From NCBI RefSeq assembly GCF_006352025.1, contig NZ_CP040936.1:1364001-1428000 (forward strand): a DNA stretch of 64,000 nucleotides, read 5' to 3'. Shown here piece after piece: positions 18,796 to 27,083 of this stretch; positions within the stretch are counted from its first letter, which is position 1, and every line of letters starts with the position of its first letter. This DNA comes from Hymenobacter sp. DG01 (GTDB taxonomy: Bacteria; Bacteroidota; Bacteroidia; Cytophagales; Hymenobacteraceae). The position numbers and the translations under genes are program-made. The notes below the pieces were generated by a model that was not told where the DNA came from, searched no databases, and worked only from the letters and a program-made list of their open reading frames with translations.

Positions 18796-20628
18796 ATGCG
18801 TATTGGTTTCAACAGGTGGGGCAAGAGTCTATTCGTTCTGCTGCTAGGCCTGGCCGCCTGCTCGTCACCCGAACACCCCACCAGCACCCCCACCCAGGAG
18901 GACCCCACAACCGGCGAGGTGTACACCCGCCGCCGCGTAGTAGTAGCTGATTCGCTGATCCGGGGCCGCATTCTTGACCGCAACGATTCCGTGCTGGTGG
19001 ATACCCGCCCGCAGTTTCTGCTGAAGCTCCCGCTACGCCCCCCGCTCGATACCCTGGCCCTGGGCCAGCTGCTGGGCTGGGACTCCACTACCGTGCGCCG
19101 GCGCATTGCTGAGGCCCTGCCCTACCCCGGCGCCCGGCCCGGCTACCCCGTGCAGCTCCGCCTGACCAAAGCCGAAGCCGAGCGCATCCGCCGGGACAGC
19201 AGCGCCACCGTCCCGCGCCTGACATTGCTGGAGCGCCCCCGCCGCACCTATACCACGCCGGCCGGAGCACCCATACTGGGCTACCTTGGCGCCGAGGCGC
19301 AGGCCTTCTACCGCCAGGCCCAGCGCTACCGCCGGGGCCGCTTCTACCGCCTGCGCAACGGGGGTGTGGAGAGCTACTACAACGGGTTGCTCACCGGCCG
19401 CCACGGCTACCTGCACCCCCTGGTTGACAAGCAGGGCCGTCAGCACGGTACCTGGGCCCCGGACACGACCTTCCGGCAAGGCCAGGACCTGCACCTGACC
19501 CTGGATGTGAAGCTGCAGGCCTACGCCGAAAAGCTGATTGGGAGCCGCAAAGGCTACCTCGTGGCCCTCGACCCACGCACGGGCGAGATACTGGCCTATG
19601 TATCGGGGCCGGTGTACCCGGCGGCTACCCTCACGGCCCCCGATCAGGCCGGGGTGCGGGCTGAGCTGCTGGAAGATGAAAACATGCCCCTGCTCAACCG
19701 GCCCGCCATGCTGGCCAACCCGCCGGGCTCGGTATTTAAGCTGGTAAACGCCGCCGTAGCTCTGCAGATGCAGGCCATAACTCCGGCTTCGGCCTTCCCC
19801 TGCGACCAGCGCCTGGTAAGCTGCGTGCACCGGCACCGGCCGGCCAGTAGCCTCACGGCGGGGCTCAAGTACAGCTGCAACCCCTACTTCTACCAGGTGA
19901 TGCGGAGCCTTATCGACTGCGTGCCTGATTCCCTGGCGCAGGATACGGTAGCGGCCCGCCACGCCAACCTGGCCCAGTGGCGGCGCTACGTGCGCTCCTT
20001 CGGGCTCGACTCCGTGCTGGGCGTGGACCTGCCTCGGGAGGCGCCCGGCTTTCTGCCTACCCCTGCTTACTACGACAAGGCCCGCCGCACCCGCAACTGG
20101 ACGTACCGCTCCATCTACTCCCTCAGCATCGGGCAGGGCGAAATCAACCTGACGGGCTTGCAGATGGCCAATATGGCCGCTATTATTGCCAACCGGGGCT
20201 GGTACTACCGGCCTCATCTGGTGCGTAGCGTGGGCAGCACCGGCCCGCTACCGCGCTTCCGGGAAAAGCGCCACACCCTCATCGACAGCGCCCATTTCGC
20301 GGCCCTGGTGCCGGGCATGGTGGCCGTAATGCAGCGCGGGGGCACCGCCGATGCCTCCAGTCTCGCCGATGTGGGCATTACGGTGGCCGGCAAAACCGGC
20401 ACCGTGGAAAACGACGAAGGCGACGACCACGCGGCTTTCGTGGGCTTTGCCCCGGCCGATAACCCCAAAATAGCCGTGGCCGTGTACCTGGAAAACGGGG
20501 GGTTTGGGGCTACGGCCGCCGCGCCCTGCGCCGTGATGGTGATGGAGAAGTACCTGCGCGGCTACATCGCGCCTAAGCGCAAGCGCTGGGAGGCCCGCAT
20601 TCAGCACCGGGCCCGCAACGGGTATTAA
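18796..20628 (+). CDS. Class B penicillin-binding protein 2, lipoprotein-type (copy 2)
   Basis: 610 residues from the ATG at 18796; an upstream in-frame TTG at 18745 would bury the signal peptide. The signal is a clear lipobox, VLLLGLAAC (Cys22), after a basic start. RGRILDRNDSVLV and the dimerization region follow, then the transpeptidase motifs SVFK (Ser312, Lys315), SCN (Ser360) and KTGT (Lys533). It is strongly similar to the gene at 12493 along its whole length, with a near-identical C-terminal half (for example VENDEGDDHAAFVGFAPADN). Likely a duplicate separated by four inserted genes. Predicted to act on peptidoglycan from a lipid anchor. Confidence 0.92.
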   Translation: MRIGFNRWGKSLFVLLLGLAACSSPEHPTSTPTQEDPTTGEVYTRRRVVVADSLIRGRILDRNDSVLVDTRPQFLLKLPLRPPLDTLALGQLLGWDSTTVRRRIAEALPYPGARPGYPVQLRLTKAEAERIRRDSSATVPRLTLLERPRRTYTTPAGAPILGYLGAEAQAFYRQAQRYRRGRFYRLRNGGVESYYNGLLTGRHGYLHPLVDKQGRQHGTWAPDTTFRQGQDLHLTLDVKLQAYAEKLIGSRKGYLVALDPRTGEILAYVSGPVYPAATLTAPDQAGVRAELLEDENMPLLNRPAMLANPPGSVFKLVNAAVALQMQAITPASAFPCDQRLVSCVHRHRPASSLTAGLKYSCNPYFYQVMRSLIDCVPDSLAQDTVAARHANLAQWRRYVRSFGLDSVLGVDLPREAPGFLPTPAYYDKARRTRNWTYRSIYSLSIGQGEINLTGLQMANMAAIIANRGWYYRPHLVRSVGSTGPLPRFREKRHTLIDSAHFAALVPGMVAVMQRGGTADASSLADVGITVAGKTGTVENDEGDDHAAFVGFAPADNPKIAVAVYLENGGFGATAAAPCAVMVMEKYLRGYIAPKRKRWEARIQHRARNGY

Positions 20629-20740
20629 CGCCCCTGGCAAATATGGGGCGGTGGCAGGCCTAGGGTGCGAGGCTGAAAGCTTAACACGTGATGGTTTGGG
20701 TAAAAATCTCTAAGCTTACCGCTTCAAACCCCTTATACAG

Positions 20741-21226
20741 ATGCGAAAAACCTACCCTCTATCTAGCCTTCATAAGTTATTAGCGGTCCTGGTACTGGCC
20801 GCACCGCTTAGTGCCTGTGACAGCCTATTCGGCAAAGAAGTAGCGCGCCTTCCTATCAACACGATCAGCACGCCGGGCCAAGAGGTAGTGAAAGACGCTA
20901 CCTTGCAGTTGCAGCAAGGCGAAGAGCTAGCCCTGTGGTCGGATATAGACATGGCCTACGATGGCGAAGCTCCGGTACGCTTTCAGGTGCAGGTGTTTCA
21001 AAACGGTGCACCATACCAGCAGCTTGAGCTTGATCCGACGGAGAAAAATGTAACGGTGGGTGAAGTAAAAACCACCGTTAACGGCAAAACCAACTGGAGC
21101 TTTACAGGCAAAAACGCGACTCTCACGGCACCTAAAATGGGTACCTATATGTTCAAAGCGCGTTTGGTAGCGGCCCCCAACCCTACACTAGTGGTCAAGA
21201 AGGCTGAGCTAGTACTGAAAAAATAA
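20741..21226 (+). CDS. Putative lipoprotein, unknown function
   Basis: 161 residues. The signal peptide ends in a lipobox APLSAC (Cys26), then a beta-rich soluble domain with VVKDATLQLQQGEELALWSD and MAYDGEAPVRFQVQVFQ. No domain is recognised; the fold looks like a small beta-sandwich. It lies 112 bp after the PBP2 copy on the same strand and ends in a strong terminator at 21225. Probably exposed in the periplasm or on the outer membrane. Confidence 0.75.
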   Translation: MRKTYPLSSLHKLLAVLVLAAPLSACDSLFGKEVARLPINTISTPGQEVVKDATLQLQQGEELALWSDIDMAYDGEAPVRFQVQVFQNGAPYQQLELDPTEKNVTVGEVKTTVNGKTNWSFTGKNATLTAPKMGTYMFKARLVAAPNPTLVVKKAELVLKK

Positions 21227-21257
21227 GCGCCTGGGCAATTTATTGTCCAGCGCTTTT
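21225..21257 (+). terminator. Intrinsic terminator of the 20741 lipoprotein gene
   Basis: AAGCGC(C)TGGGCAA pairs with TTGTCCAGCGCTT around a TTTA loop, with one bulged C and one G-U pair, followed by TTTTC. Confidence 0.65.
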
Positions 21258-21289
21258 CTCAGCAGCTCTGCAAGCCATAAGCCGCGCGT

Positions 21290-21892
21290 ATGACACCTGA
21301 AATCCGCCAGCAACTTCATCGTCTGGGCGGGACCACTACGGCCGGGCCCACTGCTACGCTGGCAGAGTTTCTGCAGGCCACTACCTTTTCTCATCCGCTC
21401 TACCCCCGAAGCTACGCCGAACAGCCCTCAGGCCTCGATGAGTTCTACCAGCGGCACTCGGCACTATACTCCACCAATGCTACAGCTTTCTACGAGGCCT
21501 TGCTGCAGCACTTTTTCTCCAACCACGAGCTTCCCTACGGGCAAGACTTCTTCCGCAACTTCCGCTTTACGCCCTTCACCCCAAACACTCCCGATTTTGG
21601 CGAGTTGGAGGGCCTGGTAACTCCCAACGACCTCCGCCCCATTGTAGCCGGAACCGACCCGTTGGAGTTCAGTTGCATCTGCTATTCTTATGGCTTCCCC
21701 GACCATTATTTTGTGTGTCTGAGCGACCCCAGACCCCATAACCCGACCGTATATGGTACCGATCATGAAGTTTTCTTCGAGGAACTAACCGTTGTGGGCA
21801 GCCTGCAGGACTTCTTGGACCGCTACCTATCGAAAGAGGAATTTCTGCGTATCGCCCAGCAGCATTTTACCTCCCGAAACGCCGCCAACTAA
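21290..21892 (+). CDS. Hypothetical protein, possibly SMI1/KNR4-like
   Basis: 200 residues with no signal peptide. The C-terminal third, with CYSYGFPDHYFVCLSDPRPH, then YGTDHEVFFEE and SLQDFLDRYL, is reminiscent of SMI1/KNR4 (SUKH) immunity-type domains, but the match is weak and the N-terminal half is not recognised. Cytoplasmic. The next gene starts 16 nt after its stop, so the two probably share a transcript. No toxin partner is seen nearby. Confidence 0.7.
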   Translation: MTPEIRQQLHRLGGTTTAGPTATLAEFLQATTFSHPLYPRSYAEQPSGLDEFYQRHSALYSTNATAFYEALLQHFFSNHELPYGQDFFRNFRFTPFTPNTPDFGELEGLVTPNDLRPIVAGTDPLEFSCICYSYGFPDHYFVCLSDPRPHNPTVYGTDHEVFFEELTVVGSLQDFLDRYLSKEEFLRIAQQHFTSRNAAN

Positions 21893-21907
21893 GCTATCTG
21901 TTTACGC

Positions 21908-22597
21908 ATGGTTCGTGCTCTTTTGCTTGTTTTCGGGCTCGGAACCGCCTCTATCGGCCCAGGTCCGCGTAGCTTTACCGTTACCCAGGGCTCGGCGCGC
22001 TACGCTGCTACCATTACCGTGGCCGATTGCGCCGACGACCACTGCGCGGGTGCGGGTACCATCCGGCTACTTAACAAGCAAACCCGGCAGCTCGTCCAGT
22101 CCTTCACTTCCGAGGACCTTTCCTTCTACCTCGACGCCCCCGGCCGGCAGCCTACCGTGAATACAGTGGAGCTGTACGGCGAGCAGAGCCCTCTCATTTT
22201 CGGCGACTTCAACTTTGATGGCAGCGAGGACCTGGCTATCCGCAACGGCAACCGCAGCAGCTACGACGGCCCCTCCTACGATGTGTACGTGTACGCCAGC
22301 CGCTCCCGCCGCTTCATCCGTAGCGCCGAGCTGACGGCCCTGGCCTCCGACAATCTGGGCATGTTTCAAGTGGATAAGGCTCGCAAACGCCTCATTACTT
22401 TTCAAAAAGATGGCTGCTGCTGGCACCTGACCACGGAATACGAGGTAGTGCCCGGCCAGGGCCTGAGCGAGGTATTGACCCTGGAAGAGGATGCCCGCGG
22501 CGGGGAGAAAGTCACCGTTAAGACGCGCCGGAAAACCAATGGCCGCTGGACCAGTACTACCCGCTCCTACCCCATCAAGGAGTATTACAAGGACTAA
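21908..22597 (+). CDS. XAC2610-related secreted protein
   Basis: 229 residues with a short signal-like N-terminus (MVRALLLVFGLGTAS). The middle contains an FG-GAP-like calcium-type loop FGDFNFDGSEDLAIRNG, and the region YDVYVYASRSRRFI followed by KDGCCWH matches the XAC2610 family of exported beta-rich proteins. Function in the family is unknown. It starts 16 nt after the preceding gene and seems cotranscribed with it. Confidence 0.75.
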   Translation: MVRALLLVFGLGTASIGPGPRSFTVTQGSARYAATITVADCADDHCAGAGTIRLLNKQTRQLVQSFTSEDLSFYLDAPGRQPTVNTVELYGEQSPLIFGDFNFDGSEDLAIRNGNRSSYDGPSYDVYVYASRSRRFIRSAELTALASDNLGMFQVDKARKRLITFQKDGCCWHLTTEYEVVPGQGLSEVLTLEEDARGGEKVTVKTRRKTNGRWTSTTRSYPIKEYYKD

Positions 22598-22714
22598 GCC
22601 GCCCCTAGCATTCCAGATTATCTATATAGATTACCGCCCGTTATCCGGCTTTTTGTCTAAACCAGTCGGGTAGCAACCTTGCCCTTACCTCCTCCTTTCC
22701 TACTCCTTACACGC

Positions 22715-23635
22715 ATGCGCATTCGTCGTTCCGTGATGTTCTCGGTGCTGCCGCTGGCGGCCATGCTGGCTGCGGCTGGCTATTCTACTATCCCACTGGC
22801 CGGTCCGGAGCCATTTAGCCAGGGGGTTATCGTAACCAAGGTATCGTTGCCGGGCAACCCCTACGACAAAATGCTGAGCCGGATTGACCCCTCGAAAGGC
22901 AACGTGCAGGCTCAGGTACAACAGCTGGCCGCCAGCCTGACGCCCGCCGAGCAGCGCCAGTTCCAGGCCGAGGCACAAGCCATGAGCCCGGCCATGACCA
23001 TGGGTGCCCTGATGCTGCCGCGCAAAGGCACGATTTACTGCCGAGGGCAGGAAGTACGTGTGAACACCGACGGCCTCACCTACCACCTGGAAAACTATTT
23101 TAACGGAGCTAAAAACGCGGGTCTGGTGCTGCTGAAAAGCCACACGGCGGCGGAGCAGGTAGCCTATACCTATGACGCGGCCTCCGTGAAGAAAACCTGG
23201 CAGAGCATTGTGGTAGTGGACACCGATTACACCATCCAGCCCACCACCGAAACCGTGCTGGTGGCCGGTTACCCCAGCCAGAAAACCACCTATACCCTGA
23301 AGCCCGGCGCGGCCGCAGCAAACGCCAACGAGCAGAAGCCCGTGGCCCTCGACGTCTGGACGGCTCCCCAGCTGCCGCAGGTACTCAATTTTGCGCACCC
23401 AGTGTACGTGAAGCAGAAAAACGGCATTTCCAAGCTCACCGTGTACTTCGATCAGGCCCGCAAGCAGCAGCTGGTGTACGAAGTAGCCAGCGTGCAGGCC
23501 AAACCCGTAACCCCCGAGGATCTGCAGGTCAAAACTACCTCCCCGGTGCTCGATTACGCCAAGGACGAAATGCAGATCGGTATGAAGTTGCTGGCCATCA
23601 TGCTGGGCGGCCGGCCCTCGGCTACCGACGAGTAA
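22715..23635 (+). CDS. Exported hypothetical protein, DUF4412-like
   Basis: 306 residues from the ATG at 22715; an in-frame TTG at 22679 adds only a proline-rich stretch. A signal peptide (MRIRRSVMFSVLPLAAMLAA) precedes a Q/A-rich helix and a beta-rich domain with RKGTIYCRGQEVRVNTDGLT, VVVDTDYTIQPTTETVLVAG and YPSQKTTYTLKPG. This resembles exported DUF4412 proteins that read like lipoprotein-carrier folds. Low-certainty family call. A perfect terminator follows. Confidence 0.75.
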   Translation: MRIRRSVMFSVLPLAAMLAAAGYSTIPLAGPEPFSQGVIVTKVSLPGNPYDKMLSRIDPSKGNVQAQVQQLAASLTPAEQRQFQAEAQAMSPAMTMGALMLPRKGTIYCRGQEVRVNTDGLTYHLENYFNGAKNAGLVLLKSHTAAEQVAYTYDAASVKKTWQSIVVVDTDYTIQPTTETVLVAGYPSQKTTYTLKPGAAAANANEQKPVALDVWTAPQLPQVLNFAHPVYVKQKNGISKLTVYFDQARKQQLVYEVASVQAKPVTPEDLQVKTTSPVLDYAKDEMQIGMKLLAIMLGGRPSATDE

Positions 23636-23700
23636 ACGCCCGGTTGCCGGCTGCCCGGCGCTGTGGGCACTAGGCAGGAAGCGGGTCACTACTTCCTGCG

Positions 23701-23749
23701 GCGGCCGCGAAGTGGAAGCATGGCTTTCACCTCGCGGCCGCTTTTTTTT
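23701..23749 (+). terminator. Strong intrinsic terminator
   Basis: GCGGCCGCGA (23701-23710) pairs perfectly with TCGCGGCCGC (23732-23741), with partly paired inner bases, then eight Ts. Confidence 0.9.
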
Positions 23750-23819
23750 GGCAGATACTCAGAGAACAAAAACTGATGGAGCCTGTACTACAGGGCATCT
23801 GCCCGCTAGCTACTTCCTT

Positions 23820-24695
23820 ATGTCCTCGACCATCACCATTGCCCCCGGCTCTGCCCAGCCCCTTACCGTGTCGCGCCTCGGCTACGGCACCATGCGCCTG
23901 ACGGGCCCCGAAATATGGGGCGAGCCCGCTAACCGCCCCGAAGCCCTGCAGATTCTGCGCACGGCCGTGGAGTCGGGCGTGAATTTCATTGATACGGCCG
24001 ACTACTACGGCGAGGACGTAACCAACCGCCTGATCCGCGAGGCCCTGTACCCCTACGCCCCCGGCCTGGTGATTTGCACCAAGGTAGGCGCCACCCGCCG
24101 GCCGGACAAAAGCTGGGTGCCCTTCAATACCCCCGAAAACCTCCGTCAGAGTATTGAGAACAACCTGCGAACCCTGGGGCAGGAGCAGATTCAGCTGGTG
24201 CACCTGCGCCTAATGGGCCACGGCCCCGTGCCTCTTGACGAGCAATTGGGCGCCATGTTCGAGCTGCAGCGCGAGGGCAAGATTCAGCACGTAGGCCTGA
24301 GCAACGTAACCCGCGCGGAGCTGGAAGCCGGCCTGCGGCTGGGCCCCATTGCCACCGTAGAAAACATGTACAGCTACGCCCAGCGCACCACCGTGCAGCT
24401 GCCCCACGGCCATAACCCCGGCGGCGAGGAGGTACTGGACCTCTGCGAGCAGCACCAGATTCCGCTGATTCCGTTTTTCTCCCTGCTGCATGCGCTGCCC
24501 AAGTCCCTAGATAAGATTACCGAGGTAGCCCGCCAGCACGAGGCCACTCCGGCTCAAATCAATATCTCCTGGCTGCTGCACCGCTCCCCGTGGCTGCTGC
24601 CCATCCCGGGCACATCGTCGCTGGCCCACCTGCACGAAAATCTGGCGGCCGCTGCCATTCAGCTGAGCGCGGAAGACATGGCCTACCTAGGCTAG
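23820..24695 (+). CDS. Aldo/keto reductase
   Basis: 291 residues from the ATG at 23820; the frame extends upstream through the terminator, which is not translated. The TIM barrel shows NFIDTADYYG (Asp/Tyr of the catalytic tetrad), VICTKVGATR (Lys), LVHLRLMGH (the catalytic His position is less standard) and the NADPH-binding tail WLLPIPGTSSLAHLHENLAA. It reduces aldehydes or ketones with NADPH; substrate unknown. Cytoplasmic. It is the only gene between two terminators or gaps. Confidence 0.9.
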   Translation: MSSTITIAPGSAQPLTVSRLGYGTMRLTGPEIWGEPANRPEALQILRTAVESGVNFIDTADYYGEDVTNRLIREALYPYAPGLVICTKVGATRRPDKSWVPFNTPENLRQSIENNLRTLGQEQIQLVHLRLMGHGPVPLDEQLGAMFELQREGKIQHVGLSNVTRAELEAGLRLGPIATVENMYSYAQRTTVQLPHGHNPGGEEVLDLCEQHQIPLIPFFSLLHALPKSLDKITEVARQHEATPAQINISWLLHRSPWLLPIPGTSSLAHLHENLAAAAIQLSAEDMAYLG

Positions 24696-24845
24696 GCAAA
24701 GCTGCCACAACGGCCTGGCCACAGCATTTTTTGGCGCTTGTGGTCCGCCGGAAGTCGGTGCTGAACATATTTGTACCCGCCTTTTGCCTAAGGGCCGGGG
24801 TACTGCTACCTTCCCGGCCGCGGCTTCTTTCTCCGCTTTTCCTGC

Positions 24846-25649
24846 ATGAACCGACTCGTTCTTTTTTCCCTCACTGCTACCCTGCTGCTCAGCGCCAAGC
24901 CGGCCAGCCAGGCCCAAACCACTGGCCCCTGGAACAACAAATCGTGCGCCGTGGTGCTGACCTACGACGACGCTATTGATGTGGACCTGGACAACGTGGT
25001 GCCCGCACTGGATTCAGTGAAACTGCGGGGTACGTTTTACCTGATTGGGTCCTCGCCGGTGGTGGCCCGCCGGCTGCCGGAGTGGCGCCGGGCCGCCCAG
25101 CGCGGCCACGAGCTCGGCAACCACGCCCTCATGCACCCCTGCGACGGTAGCCTGCCTGGCCGCGGCTTCGTGACGCCTGACAACGACCTGAGCAAGTACA
25201 CCGTGACGCGGGCCGTGAGTGAGGTGCGCGCCAACAATACCCTGCTCAACGCCATTGATGGCAAAACGGCCCGCACCTTCGCCTACCCCTGCGGCGACCG
25301 GCAGATCGGGGGAGTGTACTTCTACGAGCAGCTCAGGAACGATTTTGTGGCGGCCCGGGGCGTAACCGGGGGCCTGCAGACCGCCGCCCAGGTGGACCTG
25401 ACCAACATCAACAGCTACATGATAAACGGGCAAACCGGCGCCCAGCTGATTGACCTGGTGAAAAAGGCCCAGCAGTCGGGTACGGTGCTGGTATTCCTGT
25501 TTCACGGCGTGGGCGGCGGCCACTCCCTGAACGTGGACCTAAAGGCTCACCGGCAGCTGCTGCGCTATCTTAAAGCCCACGAACAGGACATCTGGGTGGC
25601 TCCGATGGTGGATGTAGCCGCCAAAATCAGGGCGACTCAGCAACGCTAG
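24846..25649 (+). CDS. Secreted polysaccharide deacetylase (NodB homology)
   Basis: 267 residues. A signal peptide (about 1-22, ending SQAQ) is followed by the CE4 domain: TYDDAID (catalytic and metal-binding Asp pair), RGTFYLIG, GHELGNHALMHP (metal His pair), AYPCGDR, and LVFLFHGVGGGHS. It removes N- or O-acetyl groups from chitin-, peptidoglycan- or exopolysaccharide-like substrates in the periplasm or outside. A second deacetylase lies at 50598. Confidence 0.92.
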   Translation: MNRLVLFSLTATLLLSAKPASQAQTTGPWNNKSCAVVLTYDDAIDVDLDNVVPALDSVKLRGTFYLIGSSPVVARRLPEWRRAAQRGHELGNHALMHPCDGSLPGRGFVTPDNDLSKYTVTRAVSEVRANNTLLNAIDGKTARTFAYPCGDRQIGGVYFYEQLRNDFVAARGVTGGLQTAAQVDLTNINSYMINGQTGAQLIDLVKKAQQSGTVLVFLFHGVGGGHSLNVDLKAHRQLLRYLKAHEQDIWVAPMVDVAAKIRATQQR

Positions 25650-25846
25650 GCTGCCAAGCAGCTCCGGCTGTGCCCGCACCGTGGCAGCCGGTGACCCTAA
25701 CCTTTTTTCCGCCTTCAGCATCATGCTTAACTTAACTGCTCATGCTGCAGGCCGAACCCTTACGGGCAGGGCGCTGACTGCCTGTGCGTAAGGCTAAGGC
25801 AACAAATAAATGATGCTTGCATAACAATTTTGTTACGCAGCCGTAT

Positions 25847-25854
25847 TATCTTTG
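25847..25854 (+). promoter_or_regulatory. -7 element TATCTTTG of the small-protein gene
   Basis: TATCTTTG is an exact TAnnTTTG match 41 nt before the ATG at 25895. A TTTTG lies upstream at 25828-25832, closer than the usual -33 spacing. Confidence 0.45.
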
Positions 25855-25894
25855 CATCCAACAACTTGATCTGCAACCTTCTATCTGCCTTGCC

Positions 25895-26032
25895 ATGAAA
25901 AAGAGCGCCGCTGCCGTTTCCTCCCTGCTGTTTCTGGGGGGCCTGGGGTCTTTGGGTTACCTGGCCTCCCAGGTTCGCGACCTGAATCTGTTTTTTGATC
26001 TTCGCGACGAAGAAGAGCTGCACTTCTGCTAG
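25895..26032 (+). CDS. 45-residue single-pass membrane small protein
   Basis: A 45-codon gene, ATG at 25895 and stop at 26030. Residues 1-25 are a basic start plus hydrophobic helix (MKKSAAAVSSLLFLGGLGSL), then an acidic tail RDLNLFFDLRDEEELHFC ending in a Cys. An exact Bacteroidota -7 element precedes it and a perfect terminator follows, so it looks like a real, separately transcribed unit. No homologue is recognised. It is either a small inner-membrane protein or an exported peptide with an uncleaved signal. Confidence 0.6.
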   Translation: MKKSAAAVSSLLFLGGLGSLGYLASQVRDLNLFFDLRDEEELHFC

Positions 26033-26058
26033 CGTAGTCAGATAGCCGAATTTTGCGC

Positions 26059-26081
26059 AAACCCCGCCGCTGGCGGGGTTT
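26059..26081 (+). terminator. Intrinsic terminator of the 45-codon gene
   Basis: AAACCCCGCC (26059-26068) and GGCGGGGTTT (26072-26081) are perfect complements with a 3-nt loop. A short T-run follows. Confidence 0.75.
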
Positions 26082-26221
26082 GTTGCGTTTGGGGGCTGCA
26101 CAAACCGAGGTTCAAAATCAGGGCATTACCTCTCTGGTCCGAAAAAAACAACATCCATTCGCGGCGGTTTTCGGTACTTCACGCTAGCGGCGGCCCACGG
26201 TGGGCCGCCTTACCTCTCACG

Positions 26222-26279
26222 CGCTGACGGGCTGAAAGGATTTCTACGAAGGAAATCAGCGTTATCAGCTCTGTCAGCG
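26222..26279 (+). promoter_or_regulatory. Structured leader hairpin upstream of FKBP gene
   Basis: Three nested stems: CGCTGAC (26222-26228) with GTCAGCG (26273-26279), GCTGA (26231-26235) with TCAGC (26265-26269), and GATTTC (26239-26244) with GAAATC (26252-26257). The whole ends 14 nt before the FKBP ATG at 26294. A separate hairpin, GGCGGCCCA/TGGGCCGCC, lies at 26189-26209. A regulatory 5' leader is inferred, not shown. Confidence 0.5.
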
Positions 26280-26293
26280 GAAATCTGTGATTT

Positions 26294-26920
26294 ATGAACC
26301 TGACCGGCTTGAAAGAGCAAATCAGCTACATCATCGGGCGCGACATGGCCCGCAACTTTGCCCAGCAGGGCCTCGACCTGGACATTGACGTATTTGCCCA
26401 GAGCATGAAGGAAGCCCTGGGCGGGGAGCCCAGCCGCCTGACTCCTGAGCAGATGCAGAGCGCCATGCAGCAGCTGCAGCAGCAGATGGAGGCCCACGAA
26501 GAAGCCAACCAAGACCCCAGTGCCATGAGCAACAACAAAGCCGAAGGCGAATCCTTCCTGAAAGAAAACGCCGGCAAGCCTGGCATTACTACCCTACCCA
26601 GCGGCCTCCAGTACGAGGTGCTGAAGGAGGGTAATGGCCGCAAGCCCGGCCCTGGCTCGTCGGTGACCACGCACTACCACGGCACCCTCATCAACGGTAA
26701 CGTGTTCGACAGCTCTTACCAGCGCGGCCAGCCTGCTACCTTCGGGGTAAACCAGGTAATTGCCGGCTGGACAGAAGCCCTGCAGCTGATGCCCGAAGGC
26801 TCGAAGTGGCGCCTCTACATCCCCTCGGACCTGGCCTACGGCAAGCGTGGCGCCGGCCGCGACATCGGCCCCGACTCGGCCCTGATTTTCGATGTTGAGC
26901 TGCTGAAAGTAAATAATTAA
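26294..26920 (+). CDS. FKBP-type peptidyl-prolyl cis-trans isomerase
   Basis: 208 residues without a signal peptide. Residues 1-90 are a helical FKBP_N/Mip-like dimerization region (ISYIIGRDMARNFAQQGLDL, then MQQLQQQMEAH). Residues about 105-205 are the FKBP domain with VTTHYHGTLINGNVFDSSY, FGVNQVIAGWTEAL and RLYIPSDLAYGKRGAG. It catalyses proline isomerisation and acts as a folding helper; absence of a signal suggests a cytosolic form unless the start lies upstream. A nested hairpin precedes it. Confidence 0.92.
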   Translation: MNLTGLKEQISYIIGRDMARNFAQQGLDLDIDVFAQSMKEALGGEPSRLTPEQMQSAMQQLQQQMEAHEEANQDPSAMSNNKAEGESFLKENAGKPGITTLPSGLQYEVLKEGNGRKPGPGSSVTTHYHGTLINGNVFDSSYQRGQPATFGVNQVIAGWTEALQLMPEGSKWRLYIPSDLAYGKRGAGRDIGPDSALIFDVELLKVNN

Positions 26921-27083
26921 GGCCACTGGCCTGCCCGGGCTCGATAGTGCTTCTGCCGGGCTTTGGGCTGCCTACCCCCGGCTTTCTTTTTAACCTCCCA
27001 GTACGGCCCCGCTGTTGCCCATGCTTGTTGCTGCGCCCCTTCACCGGGGACGGGCTACCGGGGCCGGCGGGGCTTTTTCGGCC

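Noticed and set aside
19033..20217. 394-codon minus-strand frame inside the second PBP2
   Set aside because: Antisense to PBP2 motifs; no start context or domain.
21290..21892. Contact-dependent immunity gene (SUKH)
   Set aside because: The similarity is weak and no toxin gene is adjacent, so the immunity role is not claimed.
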